A DNA stretch of 64,000 nucleotides, taken from Candidatus Aminicenantota bacterium (GTDB lineage Bacteria; Acidobacteriota; Aminicenantia; S016-38). This document shows positions 6,951 through 14,150 of this stretch, one piece after another. The stretch's first letter is position 1. Each line of letters opens with the position of its first letter. The DNA is taken from contig JALSNJ010000017.1 of assembly GCA_026987025.1 (NCBI GenBank), positions 1-64,000 of the forward strand, read 5' to 3'. A program made the position numbers and the translations under genes. The notes under the pieces are model-generated. The model ran no database searches, was not told where the DNA came from, and worked only from the letters and a program-made list of their open reading frames with translations.

Positions 6951-8017
6951 GAAGGGTAGCCCTGGTTCTAATACTGGTGGTGGTCTTCTTCTGGGCATTG
7001 GCCAGTTACGGTATCCTGGCGAATCTTTCCCCTGCCGCAAGCATACAGAAGTATCAGAGGCTCAAACAGGCCTGGGCATGGGTATCGGTATTTTCGGTGA
7101 TGCTCATCCTCCTGTTTACCATCTGGGCTTCCATATCCTCTGAGCAGCGTAAAACCCCTTCGGTGGACCCTGAGCTTCTCCGGCTCCTTTCCCAGAGAGG
7201 AGCCCTTATGAGCAAAATTCTCCAGGAAATAATAGACAGGCTGGAAAGCCCTGCCTTCGTTTTATCCGGGGAAAAGGTGTTGTTCAAGAATAGGGCCGCC
7301 CAGCAACTTCCTTCCCTATCTATACCCGTCCTGGCCCGCAGGTTTGAAATAGAAAAGGTGGAGCTGAGCATGGGGGAATCCATAGCCACCCTCTACATTC
7401 TTAAGGACACGGAAAAGATCAAGGAGGAGGTAAAAAGGGAGGAGGAAAGGAAAAGGTTAATTTCTCTGGGGGAGCTGGCTTCCTTCCTTTCCCACGAAGT
7501 AAAAAATTCCCTGTCCGTCATATTAGCCCTGCTGAAAACCGGAAAAACCCGGGAGATAAAGGGGGAGGTGGAGGAACTCTCCAGGATGGTGGATCAATTC
7601 CTAAGGGAAGCAAGACCTGTAAATCCGGTGCTGCAGAATCTCACCTTGAACGAGGAATTCTTTTCCCGCTGGAGGGTTCAGGTTAGAGGTACCGCCAGGG
7701 TTAAGGCTGACCCCTACATACTCCAATTAATCATGGATAATTTAGTGAAGAACTCCCTCCAGGCAGGGGCATCCCGGATAACCCTGAGCATAAAGGAGGA
7801 AGGAAGGTTTGCTCTTCTGGAATACAGGGATAACGGCGAGGGCATAGACGAAAGCGAAAAAGATTCCATATTCCTGCCCTTTTACTCCAGAAGGAAAGGC
7901 GGGACGGGACTGGGCCTTTCCTTTGCCAAGAAGGCCCTCTTAGCCATGGGAGGAGATATATGGGCGGAGCCTTCAGAAGGAGGTGCTAAATTCCTGATAA
8001 AAATACCCCTTTCGTAA
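6947..8017 (+). CDS. Sensor histidine kinase (orphan)
   Basis: A 356-residue kinase. Two membrane helices (5-25 and 44-62) are followed by a reduced PAS-like segment (IIDRLESPAFVL, about 95-125). The dimerisation histidine is H183 in FLSHEVKNSL, and the ATPase domain has N265/N269 in DNLVKNS, D295 in DNGEGI and the G2 box GTGLGL at 319-324. The layout resembles NtrB/ZraS-type kinases, which usually pair with sigma-54 response regulators, but none is encoded nearby. The ATG overlaps the prepilin peptidase by four bases, and the 3' end contains the ribosome site and start of coaE. Confidence 0.92.
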   Translation: MRRVALVLILVVVFFWALASYGILANLSPAASIQKYQRLKQAWAWVSVFSVMLILLFTIWASISSEQRKTPSVDPELLRLLSQRGALMSKILQEIIDRLESPAFVLSGEKVLFKNRAAQQLPSLSIPVLARRFEIEKVELSMGESIATLYILKDTEKIKEEVKREEERKRLISLGELASFLSHEVKNSLSVILALLKTGKTREIKGEVEELSRMVDQFLREARPVNPVLQNLTLNEEFFSRWRVQVRGTARVKADPYILQLIMDNLVKNSLQAGASRITLSIKEEGRFALLEYRDNGEGIDESEKDSIFLPFYSRRKGGTGLGLSFAKKALLAMGGDIWAEPSEGGAKFLIKIPLS

Positions 8018-8607
8018 TATGTCTATGCGGAGGCATAGCCACGGGAAAAAGCACCGTGGCAGAGGTATGGGAAAGGATGGGCCTCAGGGTAATAAGGGCT
8101 GACCTGGTGGGCCACCGTGTTCTTGAGTTTCCCCATGTAAAAAGGGCCCTGGTGGAAAGGTATGGAAAGGGCATACTAAAAAATGGAAGGGTGGACCGGG
8201 GAGCCCTGGCCCAAAGGGTTTTCGGGATTTCCGAAGAATTACGATTTCTGAACGCCCTTACCCATCCCGAAATCAAAAAAATAGTGGAAAGGGATATTAA
8301 AGGGGAAAAGGGCCCTGTGGCCCTGGAGGCCGCACTTCTCTTTGAGATCAGCCTTACGGAGCTCTGCAATGTAATAATCTGCACCTATTGCTCCAAGGAA
8401 ACCCAGATAAAAAGGCTTCTGAAAAAGGGATTGTCCCTTAGGGAAGCCCTGGCAAGGCTGGCTTCCCAGAAGCCCCCGGAATACTACGCCTCCAGGGCCC
8501 ATGTAGTCATAAATACAGAAGCCGACCTGAAGGAAGTAAAAAAATCCGCCGAAAGAGTAATCCAGCAATTAAAGGAGGGAAAATGGGTTCTCCCAGAAGC
8601 AAAGTAG
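7990..8607 (+). CDS. coaE: Dephospho-CoA kinase with apparent ATT start
   Basis: Dephospho-CoA kinase, last step of coenzyme A synthesis. The P-loop GGIATGKS is encoded at 8029-8052, followed by RADLVGH (substrate aspartate), HPEI and EAALLFE motifs. The first standard start codon in frame is GTG at 8056, which lies after the P-loop and would destroy the enzyme. Upstream, the frame is closed by TAA at 7987-7989. Between that stop and the P-loop there is no ATG, GTG or TTG, but an ATT at 7990 sits five bases after a perfect AAGGAGGT (7977-7984). Starting there gives 205 residues, the normal length. An ATA at 8017 is the poorer alternative. ATT starts are rare (infC is the classic case). Confidence 0.85.
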   Translation: MPDKNTPFVICLCGGIATGKSTVAEVWERMGLRVIRADLVGHRVLEFPHVKRALVERYGKGILKNGRVDRGALAQRVFGISEELRFLNALTHPEIKKIVERDIKGEKGPVALEAALLFEISLTELCNVIICTYCSKETQIKRLLKKGLSLREALARLASQKPPEYYASRAHVVINTEADLKEVKKSAERVIQQLKEGKWVLPEAK

Positions 8608-9227
8608 AGGTAAAGGGTTTTGAGGCCCGGTATTACGACCTTTTGATGGGAATTCTGACCCTGGGCCAGTACAACCGATGGATAAGGAAGGCCGTTAGAG
8701 ACAGCGGAGCGGCTCCCGGATGGAGGGTGGCGGAACTGGGTTCAGGAACCGGAGTGGCAGCCTGCGAATTTTCCAGAATTATAGGGGAAGGCGGAAAATA
8801 CATGGGCCTGGACATCGGGAAAGAAATGATGGAAAAGGCCAGGAAAAGGTGCAGTTCAAGGAAAAATGTGGATTTTCTTTTTCAGAGAATTGAGGAACCC
8901 TTTACCCTGCCCTTCCAGGCTGACCTTTTCTTCGTTTCCTTCGTCATGCACGGGCTGGAGGATTACGACAAAGAAAAAGTTCTGGCCAATGTGAGGGAAA
9001 ATTTAAGGCCAGGAGGTTACTTCGCCGTCCTGGACTACTCCCAGATGAAGGTTGAAAGCTCCTGGTTCCTTCCTAAGCTCATAATAGGAAAACTTGAATG
9101 TCCCCTGGCCCGGGAGTTCGCCGAGATGGACTTTCCCTCCTTCGTTGAAAGGAGAGGATTCAGATTTTCAAACCTGAAAAAATACTTCCTTTCAATGTTC
9201 TCCCTTTACCTCTTCATCAGGAAATAA
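8583..9227 (+). CDS. Class I SAM-dependent methyltransferase
   Basis: A 214-residue Rossmann methyltransferase. Motif I is VAELGSGTGVAACEF (about residues 49-63), the acidic residue ending strand 2 is in YMGLDIGKEM, and FFVSFVMHGLEDY plus LRPGGYFAVLDYS are motifs IV-VI. It resembles UbiE/type 11 enzymes, but the substrate cannot be told. An AAGGAGGG site lies inside the end of coaE, which it overlaps by 25 bases. Its stop codon abuts the end of the convergent HAD gene. Confidence 0.85.
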   Translation: MGSPRSKVEVKGFEARYYDLLMGILTLGQYNRWIRKAVRDSGAAPGWRVAELGSGTGVAACEFSRIIGEGGKYMGLDIGKEMMEKARKRCSSRKNVDFLFQRIEEPFTLPFQADLFFVSFVMHGLEDYDKEKVLANVRENLRPGGYFAVLDYSQMKVESSWFLPKLIIGKLECPLAREFAEMDFPSFVERRGFRFSNLKKYFLSMFSLYLFIRK

Positions 9228-9851
9228 TTATTCCCAGTAAACCACGGGCCAGCCTTTCTTGAGGGCGTATTTTTTCAACTTCCGGGAGGGATTGACCGCC
9301 ACGGGTCTTCCCACTGCCTCCAGGAAAAACCTATCTCCGTAACCGTTCCCGTAGCCGAAACTCCTGCTCAGCTCCAGCCCAAGCTCTCTGGAAAGCTGAA
9401 GCAGAATCTCTTTTTTCCTCTTTCCAGGAGGATAATCCAGAAGCTCCCCTGTCAGAACTCCATCCCTGCACTCCACTTTGCTCCCCACCACCACTTCAAA
9501 GCCCAAAGACCGGAATTTTTCAGCCAGGAATTGGGGAGCGCCTGTAAGCAAGATCAGAAGAAATCCATCCCTTGCCCTTTTCTCTATCTCCCTCAGGGCA
9601 TCTTTAAATACCATTTTCTTTACCCTGAAAAGAGAAAAGAAATCAGCGGCCATCTCTTCCATCCTTTTTAAAGAAATCCCTCTGTAATAAAGCTTGGAGG
9701 AAAAAAAGTCCCGGTCCCTTAGGCTCCTCCAGAGATAGGGAAGGAACCTGGCCGGACACATCTTTAGAGAAAAAACCGCCCACGGAAGGAACCTTCTCTC
9801 AGCAGAGTATTTTATAAGGGTTCCGTCCAGGTCAAAAACTGCAGCCTTCAT
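9228..9851 (-). CDS. HAD-IB family phosphatase
   Basis: A 207-residue haloacid-dehalogenase hydrolase of the phosphoserine-phosphatase-like IB subgroup. Motif I is DLDGT at residues 7-11, motif II threonine lies in LLTGAP, and motif IV reads YGNGYGDRFFLE, slightly unlike the usual GDSxxD. It overlaps the CDP-alcohol phosphatidyltransferase gene by one base (TAATG). PgpC phosphatidylglycerophosphatases belong to the same subgroup, so a phosphatidylglycerophosphate-type phosphatase acting after the upstream enzyme is a reasonable inference. Last gene of the pepA-to-HAD operon. Confidence 0.82.
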   Translation of the reverse strand: MKAAVFDLDGTLIKYSAERRFLPWAVFSLKMCPARFLPYLWRSLRDRDFFSSKLYYRGISLKRMEEMAADFFSLFRVKKMVFKDALREIEKRARDGFLLILLTGAPQFLAEKFRSLGFEVVVGSKVECRDGVLTGELLDYPPGKRKKEILLQLSRELGLELSRSFGYGNGYGDRFFLEAVGRPVAVNPSRKLKKYALKKGWPVVYWE

Positions 9852-10453
9852 TATTTAATGTAATCCCTGGTGTCTATTATTACCGGAAGCCCCCTCAATA
9901 TGCAAACCACCACGGTGAGGAAAGCCAGGGCCGAGGTGAAGGCCGATATGTGGTGAAGGTAGACGAAATCCGGAACCTTTTTCCTCAGGAAAAGCTCCAG
10001 TCCCATGGAAGAAAAGGCCACTGCCTTAAGCACGGCATAGGAAGTTCTCATGAAGGGGGAGGTCACCAGGAACCTGGCCAATCTGGTTTTATGTATTTGA
10101 TAAGGGGTCTTGCCCTTCCTGTAGGCCGTGGCCCTGAGGGTGTTGACGATTTCCCCACGGGCAATAACGAGGATAGCGTACCAGAAGCTGGTTATGTGGA
10201 CCACCGAGAAGTATATCCAGTATATGTACTCCACTATCCTGTCTCCGGTTATATCGTAAAGGGCGCCGAATTCCGTCTGCAGCCCCAGCCTTCTCGCCAC
10301 GAAACCATCCAGGAAATCCAGAAAGACCACGAAGATAATCAAAAATATGGCGGCTATAAGGGTATAGTAGTTCTCTATTCTCAGGAGAATGACGGTGACG
10401 AAGGCCAGAAGAATTCTGGAGGTGGTTATAACATTAGGAAGGTTTACCTTCAT
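9851..10453 (-). CDS. CDP-alcohol phosphatidyltransferase family protein
   Basis: A 200-residue membrane enzyme. The signature D-x2-DG-x2-AR-x8-G-x3-D-x3-D is perfect: D46, D49-G50, A53-R54, G63, D67, D71. About five to six hydrophobic helices follow the family plan. These enzymes swap CMP on a CDP-diacylglycerol (or CDP-alcohol) for an alcohol phosphate such as glycerol-3-phosphate or inositol phosphate. Together with the coupled HAD-IB phosphatase it could make a headgroup in two steps, as PgsA and PgpC do. It overlaps the upstream 317-residue membrane-protein gene by 20 bases. The acceptor alcohol is unknown. Confidence 0.88.
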   Translation of the reverse strand: MKVNLPNVITTSRILLAFVTVILLRIENYYTLIAAIFLIIFVVFLDFLDGFVARRLGLQTEFGALYDITGDRIVEYIYWIYFSVVHITSFWYAILVIARGEIVNTLRATAYRKGKTPYQIHKTRLARFLVTSPFMRTSYAVLKAVAFSSMGLELFLRKKVPDFVYLHHISAFTSALAFLTVVVCILRGLPVIIDTRDYIK

Positions 10454-11387
10454 TTCTCATCAAACAGTAAAGGCTCTTCAAGGCCTCCTCAAAGATCTCC
10501 CTGCTCCTCCTGCTGTCGGTGTGATACCCGTAATTTTTCCCGGTCCTCTGCCTTATTATTATAACATCCACCTCCCTCTGCCTCTGCAGCTCCACCACCA
10601 GATTCTCATCCTCTATACCGCAGTCCTTCAGAAGCCGGGGGAATTTCTTTTTGGTGGAGAGCAAAGCGGAAAAGCCCATGAGCCTGTTCAGGGTCCCGGG
10701 CTTAAGGATGATAACGGAGTAAAAATAGGGATAGGGCCTGGATTGAACCCTGTTGATGGACACCTGAAACTGAATGCCCATAAGCCAGGAAGGGGCCTTC
10801 TCCGGCACAGCGAAAATTTTGGCATCCACCGGGACTTTTTTTCCGCTTTTAGTTTTTCCCACTAAAAGCTGGGGGGAAATCCGAAAGCCCCCCTTTTTCT
10901 CCAGAAGCTCCAGCAGGGGCCACAAAACCTCGGCCTTCAGGTCAAGATTGGCCGGGGTCCAGAGGGAAACCCGCCCCGAAAAAAAGACCACCAGAAGCAG
11001 GAAACCGGCGTCCAGCACGCCCCAGAGAAGGAACTTATCCTTCACCGTGGCGATCAAAACGGGGACAATCATGGGGATAGAAAACAGAAGAAAGAAAAAA
11101 AGCACCGCTCTGAGGGTTTTCCCCCTGGAGAATCTTTCGGAAACCTCCGCCTTCTCCTTAAGAAGTTCAAATTCCCTGTGGGTGACCGGGTCCCATTCCC
11201 TCTTCCTCACCTGGCGGGGTTTTCCTACGGTGGTCCATGGAACCCAGAGCAAAATTCCGGCGCCCAGCAAGAGGGGAACCCAGAGGAACCAGGCGAAGGA
11301 GGAAGTTTGTAAATAATAAGCAATAAGGGCCAGGACTATGGCTGCCAGCTGTTTAGGCCTTAAGGAAGCCCTTTTCTCTCCTTTCAT
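10434..11387 (-). CDS. Four-helix membrane protein linked to the CHSA/radical SAM pair
   Basis: A 317-residue protein not recognised as a named family. Two hydrophobic segments lie at about residues 11-30 and 34-50, two more at about 90-135. In between is a charged stretch (VTHREFELLKEKAEVSERF). The last 180 residues are soluble, beta-rich at first (VPVDAKIFAVPEKAPSWL, QFQVSINRV) with a C-terminal helix. There is no recognisable catalytic motif. Its start overlaps the end of the radical SAM gene by 35 bases, so the two are translationally coupled, making it a candidate third component of that system. An independent envelope role is equally possible. Confidence 0.7.
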   Translation of the reverse strand: MKGEKRASLRPKQLAAIVLALIAYYLQTSSFAWFLWVPLLLGAGILLWVPWTTVGKPRQVRKREWDPVTHREFELLKEKAEVSERFSRGKTLRAVLFFFLLFSIPMIVPVLIATVKDKFLLWGVLDAGFLLLVVFFSGRVSLWTPANLDLKAEVLWPLLELLEKKGGFRISPQLLVGKTKSGKKVPVDAKIFAVPEKAPSWLMGIQFQVSINRVQSRPYPYFYSVIILKPGTLNRLMGFSALLSTKKKFPRLLKDCGIEDENLVVELQRQREVDVIIIRQRTGKNYGYHTDSRRSREIFEEALKSLYCLMRNEGKPS

Positions 11388-12645
11388 TCTCTATTTCCTC
11401 CCTTCCCCAGGCCTTCCAGTAAAGAGGACAGGCCCCGGCGCAGACCTGCTTAAGATGGCAGGACCGGCAGGCCCGGGGTAAATAATCCATGTTTCGGAAG
11501 TAGAGGGCCCTGCGGGAAAACCATACCTTCTTAAACCCATCCTCCAAGAGGTTTCCCACCCTCTCAGGATAACTGGAACAGGGAAGGACATATCCCTGGG
11601 GGTCCACCGCCAGCAGCCCATGGCAGGCAGCACAGGACTTGGCCCCCAGTCCCTTGGCCACGGGGTTATATATGCAGTAAGGAAGGGGGGAATACCATAC
11701 GAATTCCACCCCTTCATCCTCCGCCCTCTTTTTCAATTTCTCCACATATTTCCATATCTGGGTATAGCTCAGCCACAGCTCCCTGTGCTTCAGGGCCTCC
11801 CCCACGGGGATTATGAGATTGGCTGAGAACTTTTTCAGACCCAAAGATTTAAGGAACTTAGGATAATCCATCATGCTTTCGGCGTTTTCCGCATTAATGG
11901 TGGTATTGGTGTGGAGGTATATGTCCTTTTCCTTCAAATTTTTTATTCCCTCCACGGTGGCCCTCCAGCTTCCCGAAACCCCCGTAAGGCGGTCGTGAAC
12001 CTCAGGGTCAGGGGATTCCAGACTTATCTGGGCAGAGCCCAGGCCGGAGCGCTTTAGCCTTTCCGCCACCCCTCTGGTTATAAGGGTGCCGTTGGAAATG
12101 AGGTTAACCTTAAGCCCTATGGACCGGGCAAATTTTATTAACCTGAAGATGTCCTTTCTCAGCAGAGGCTCCCCTCCGGTGAAGCTTATAAAGGGGAGTC
12201 CGGACTCCTCCTTTATAATCCTTATTACGCGCCTGGCTCCCCTGGTGTTGAGCTCCGGACTTTCCTTCCATGTCCTATAACAGAAACGGCAATCAAGATT
12301 GCACCTCCAGGTTATGCTGAATTCGGAAAGAACCGGGTAGGTGTAAAAATCCTTCCTGTAGGGGACAAAATCCGTAGAAGATGCCCCTTCCTCGGTAAAA
12401 TTACCCTCCACCATGGCCTTAAGGTCCCGGAGGAAGGCCAGGGCTTCCTGAAGGGCTTTTTCCCCTCCCCTTCCCTCTATTTCCCTGAGGCTTCCTCCCT
12501 CCATAAGGAAGGAAAGCAATTTAAAGCCGGTGGGGTTGAGGGAGAAAACCTGATTGGGAGGAATTATAAGAACCATATCCTGAGAACGAACGAACACAAG
12601 GTCCTTCAGCTTTTCCGCAAATTCCTCCGCCCACACAGGGATCAA
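11353..12645 (-). CDS. PqqD-fused radical SAM/SPASM peptide-modifying enzyme
   Basis: A 430-residue enzyme. Residues 10-80 look like a PqqD/RRE winged-helix domain (VFVRSQDMVLIIPPNQVF...FLMEGGSL), which binds precursor peptides. The radical SAM core has C115-x3-C119-x2-C122 and GGEP at 157-160. The SPASM part has C324, C338, C341, C356, C393, C396, C402 and C406, enough for two auxiliary Fe-S clusters. Relatives modify ribosomal peptides, making thioether, C-C or epimerised links. The start is TTG at 12645: AGGAGGTG lies six bases upstream and the codon overlaps the CHSA gene's stop (TTGA). In-frame codons further upstream merely read the repeat DNA in another frame. The natural substrate is probably the CHSA tail encoded directly upstream. 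Confidence 0.92.
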   Translation of the reverse strand: MIPVWAEEFAEKLKDLVFVRSQDMVLIIPPNQVFSLNPTGFKLLSFLMEGGSLREIEGRGGEKALQEALAFLRDLKAMVEGNFTEEGASSTDFVPYRKDFYTYPVLSEFSITWRCNLDCRFCYRTWKESPELNTRGARRVIRIIKEESGLPFISFTGGEPLLRKDIFRLIKFARSIGLKVNLISNGTLITRGVAERLKRSGLGSAQISLESPDPEVHDRLTGVSGSWRATVEGIKNLKEKDIYLHTNTTINAENAESMMDYPKFLKSLGLKKFSANLIIPVGEALKHRELWLSYTQIWKYVEKLKKRAEDEGVEFVWYSPLPYCIYNPVAKGLGAKSCAACHGLLAVDPQGYVLPCSSYPERVGNLLEDGFKKVWFSRRALYFRNMDYLPRACRSCHLKQVCAGACPLYWKAWGREEIENERREKGFLKA

Positions 12646-14132
12646 TGGGCACCTCCTGAGACGCAGGCGCTGTGGCAGGCGGAATGGCAGGCGCTGTGGC
12701 AGGCGGAGTGGCATGCGCTGTGACAGGCGCTGTGGCAGGCGGAGTGGCAGGCATCGTGGGCAAAGCACGCAGAGTGGCAGGCCTCCGAGGACATAAAGGA
12801 CTGAAAATCCGTGTAGGTCTTGAACTCTCCGAAATTGCTCTGCCAGAAGGTATAGGTGGTCCTGGTGCGGTAACGGCTATCCAGGAAGTCCTCAGGCTCC
12901 CCTAAGAGTTTTCTATAATGCCTCTTGGTGGCATCCAGGTCACAATCCCAAGTCTTTTCCGAAACCCTGTCCGTCAGCACCTTTAAAAGCCTTTCTACCC
13001 CCTTAGGGTCCATCCTTCCGCCGGGCCCCAGGGCCGCCAAGAAGGCCTCTTCGTAGTATTTCAGTTCCGCCCTGGCCTGGGCCGCCGGAACCACCCTGGG
13101 GGGATCTTTGGAGACCACTTCTATGGCACCCTTTTCCTCCAAACCCATGGCTATAGCCGTTAGTATGGTGTTGACGGAGGCTCCCAGAAGAAAAATGGCC
13201 TCCACATTGTCCAGTTTGGCCACCTTCCCCTTTTTTCTGAAACTGTGGGCCAAAATCCTCGGAGGAACCCAGTCGTCCCTCACCCAGCTGAGCTCATCCT
13301 CCCTGGATAAGGCGAGTCTCCTCTTGTAATTTTTCCAGGAGGCTAAAAGGGCGGTCAGACCGAAAATGCCTAAGAAGAGAAGGTAATAGGGAAGGCGATG
13401 CAAAAATCCTACCTTTTCTCTCCGGTATCCACCTTCTCCGGAAAGTGAAAAATACTTAGCGGGAAGATAGACCTGAATTTCCATCTTTTCCATGGGGGAA
13501 AGGCCCTGCCTGTGGAAAAGAACGGAGAAATAGAATTTGTCCTCGTAGGGTTGCCCGTAATAGTGGATTCTGTACCTCCGGTTCATCCACTTCTCGGTCA
13601 TAAAGCCTATCCTAAGAACATCCTCCCAGCTTACCTCCTTCCCCTGCACCTCCACAGGTAAATGAAGGTAAACCGTCTCGTGCTCTAAGGGAGAATCCCA
13701 CTGGGTTGGAGCCCAGTGAAAATAAACGAGCCTTCCCTTTTCCCGGCTCCGGGTATACCCCATATAACCTTCCTTAACCATGTCCAAGGCGAAATTCACC
13801 ACGAAGTAATACTGCCCTGGACCGACCCCCCTACCGTAAAATACATCGTATTTGTTGGATGAAACCCTTTTTACAGAAAGAGGATAGGTTTCGCCGGCCT
13901 TGGACTTTATGAAACAGCGTGGAAGGTTAAAGTGGGGTTCGTTGCCGATGCCCTGAAGGTAAAAACCGTGCATCTTTCCTGAGAGGACCTCCCAGAAGGT
14001 TATGTATGTAAGGCTCGCCTTTCCCCTGACGGTGGGGGAAACATGCACCTCCGCCCACCGGAGGCGGGCCTCCAGGGAAAGCAGAGGAGAAGTTAAAAGA
14101 ATTACGAAAAACAAATACAAAAATCTCCTCAT
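12642..14132 (-). CDS. Membrane protein with C-terminal Cys-His-Ser-Ala repeat tail
   Basis: A 496-residue protein, probable substrate of the adjacent radical SAM enzyme. An N-terminal signal (1-20) precedes a beta-rich extracytoplasmic domain (about 22-240), resembling DUF2207-type proteins. One transmembrane helix (248-266) is followed by KNYKRR, placing the rest in the cytoplasm. That part holds a domain with LDNVEAIFLLGASVNTILTA (307-326) and GAIEVV, as in DUF2207/TIGR04222-like proteins, then a Tyr/Arg-rich linker. Residues 452-490 form the tail: one CHSA, a CFAHDA interruption, seven perfect CHSA units and a final Cys before VSGGAH. Ten cysteines and ten histidines lie in 45 residues. 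An AAGGGGG site precedes the ATG, 18 bases after the outer-membrane barrel gene. Confidence 0.88.
   Translation of the reverse strand: MRRFLYLFFVILLTSPLLSLEARLRWAEVHVSPTVRGKASLTYITFWEVLSGKMHGFYLQGIGNEPHFNLPRCFIKSKAGETYPLSVKRVSSNKYDVFYGRGVGPGQYYFVVNFALDMVKEGYMGYTRSREKGRLVYFHWAPTQWDSPLEHETVYLHLPVEVQGKEVSWEDVLRIGFMTEKWMNRRYRIHYYGQPYEDKFYFSVLFHRQGLSPMEKMEIQVYLPAKYFSLSGEGGYRREKVGFLHRLPYYLLFLGIFGLTALLASWKNYKRRLALSREDELSWVRDDWVPPRILAHSFRKKGKVAKLDNVEAIFLLGASVNTILTAIAMGLEEKGAIEVVSKDPPRVVPAAQARAELKYYEEAFLAALGPGGRMDPKGVERLLKVLTDRVSEKTWDCDLDATKRHYRKLLGEPEDFLDSRYRTRTTYTFWQSNFGEFKTYTDFQSFMSSEACHSACFAHDACHSACHSACHSACHSACHSACHSACHSACVSGGAH
12666..12749 (-). repeat. Seven tandem 12-bp units encoding CHSA
   Basis: Seven in-frame 12-base units of the form TGY-CAY-(TCC/AGC)-GCN, minus strand, each encoding Cys-His-Ser-Ala. 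An eighth unit lies upstream at about 12768-12779 after a CFAHDA interruption. Serine is written with both TCC and AGC, codons that differ at two positions, and His, Cys and Ala codons also vary. The units are therefore conserved as protein and are not fresh slippage copies. Confidence 0.95.
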
Positions 14133-14150
14133 TTAGCCCCCTTAAAATTC

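Noticed and set aside
8056-8607. A short coaE starting at GTG 8056.
   Set aside because: It would begin after the ATP-binding P-loop, leaving a non-functional enzyme.
12646-12768. An N-terminal extension of 41 residues on the radical SAM protein, rich in Leu, Pro, Gln and Arg.
   Set aside because: It is the CHSA repeat DNA read in another frame, and a well-placed TTG with AGGAGGTG begins the protein exactly at its first domain.
12666-12779. A CRISPR array or minisatellite.
   Set aside because: The units are 12 bases with no spacers, coding and codon-shuffled.
12521-12905. Open Ala/Thr/Pro- or Gly/Ala-rich frames across the repeat region on both strands.
   Set aside because: These are frame shadows of the repeat; they have no ribosome site and no domain.
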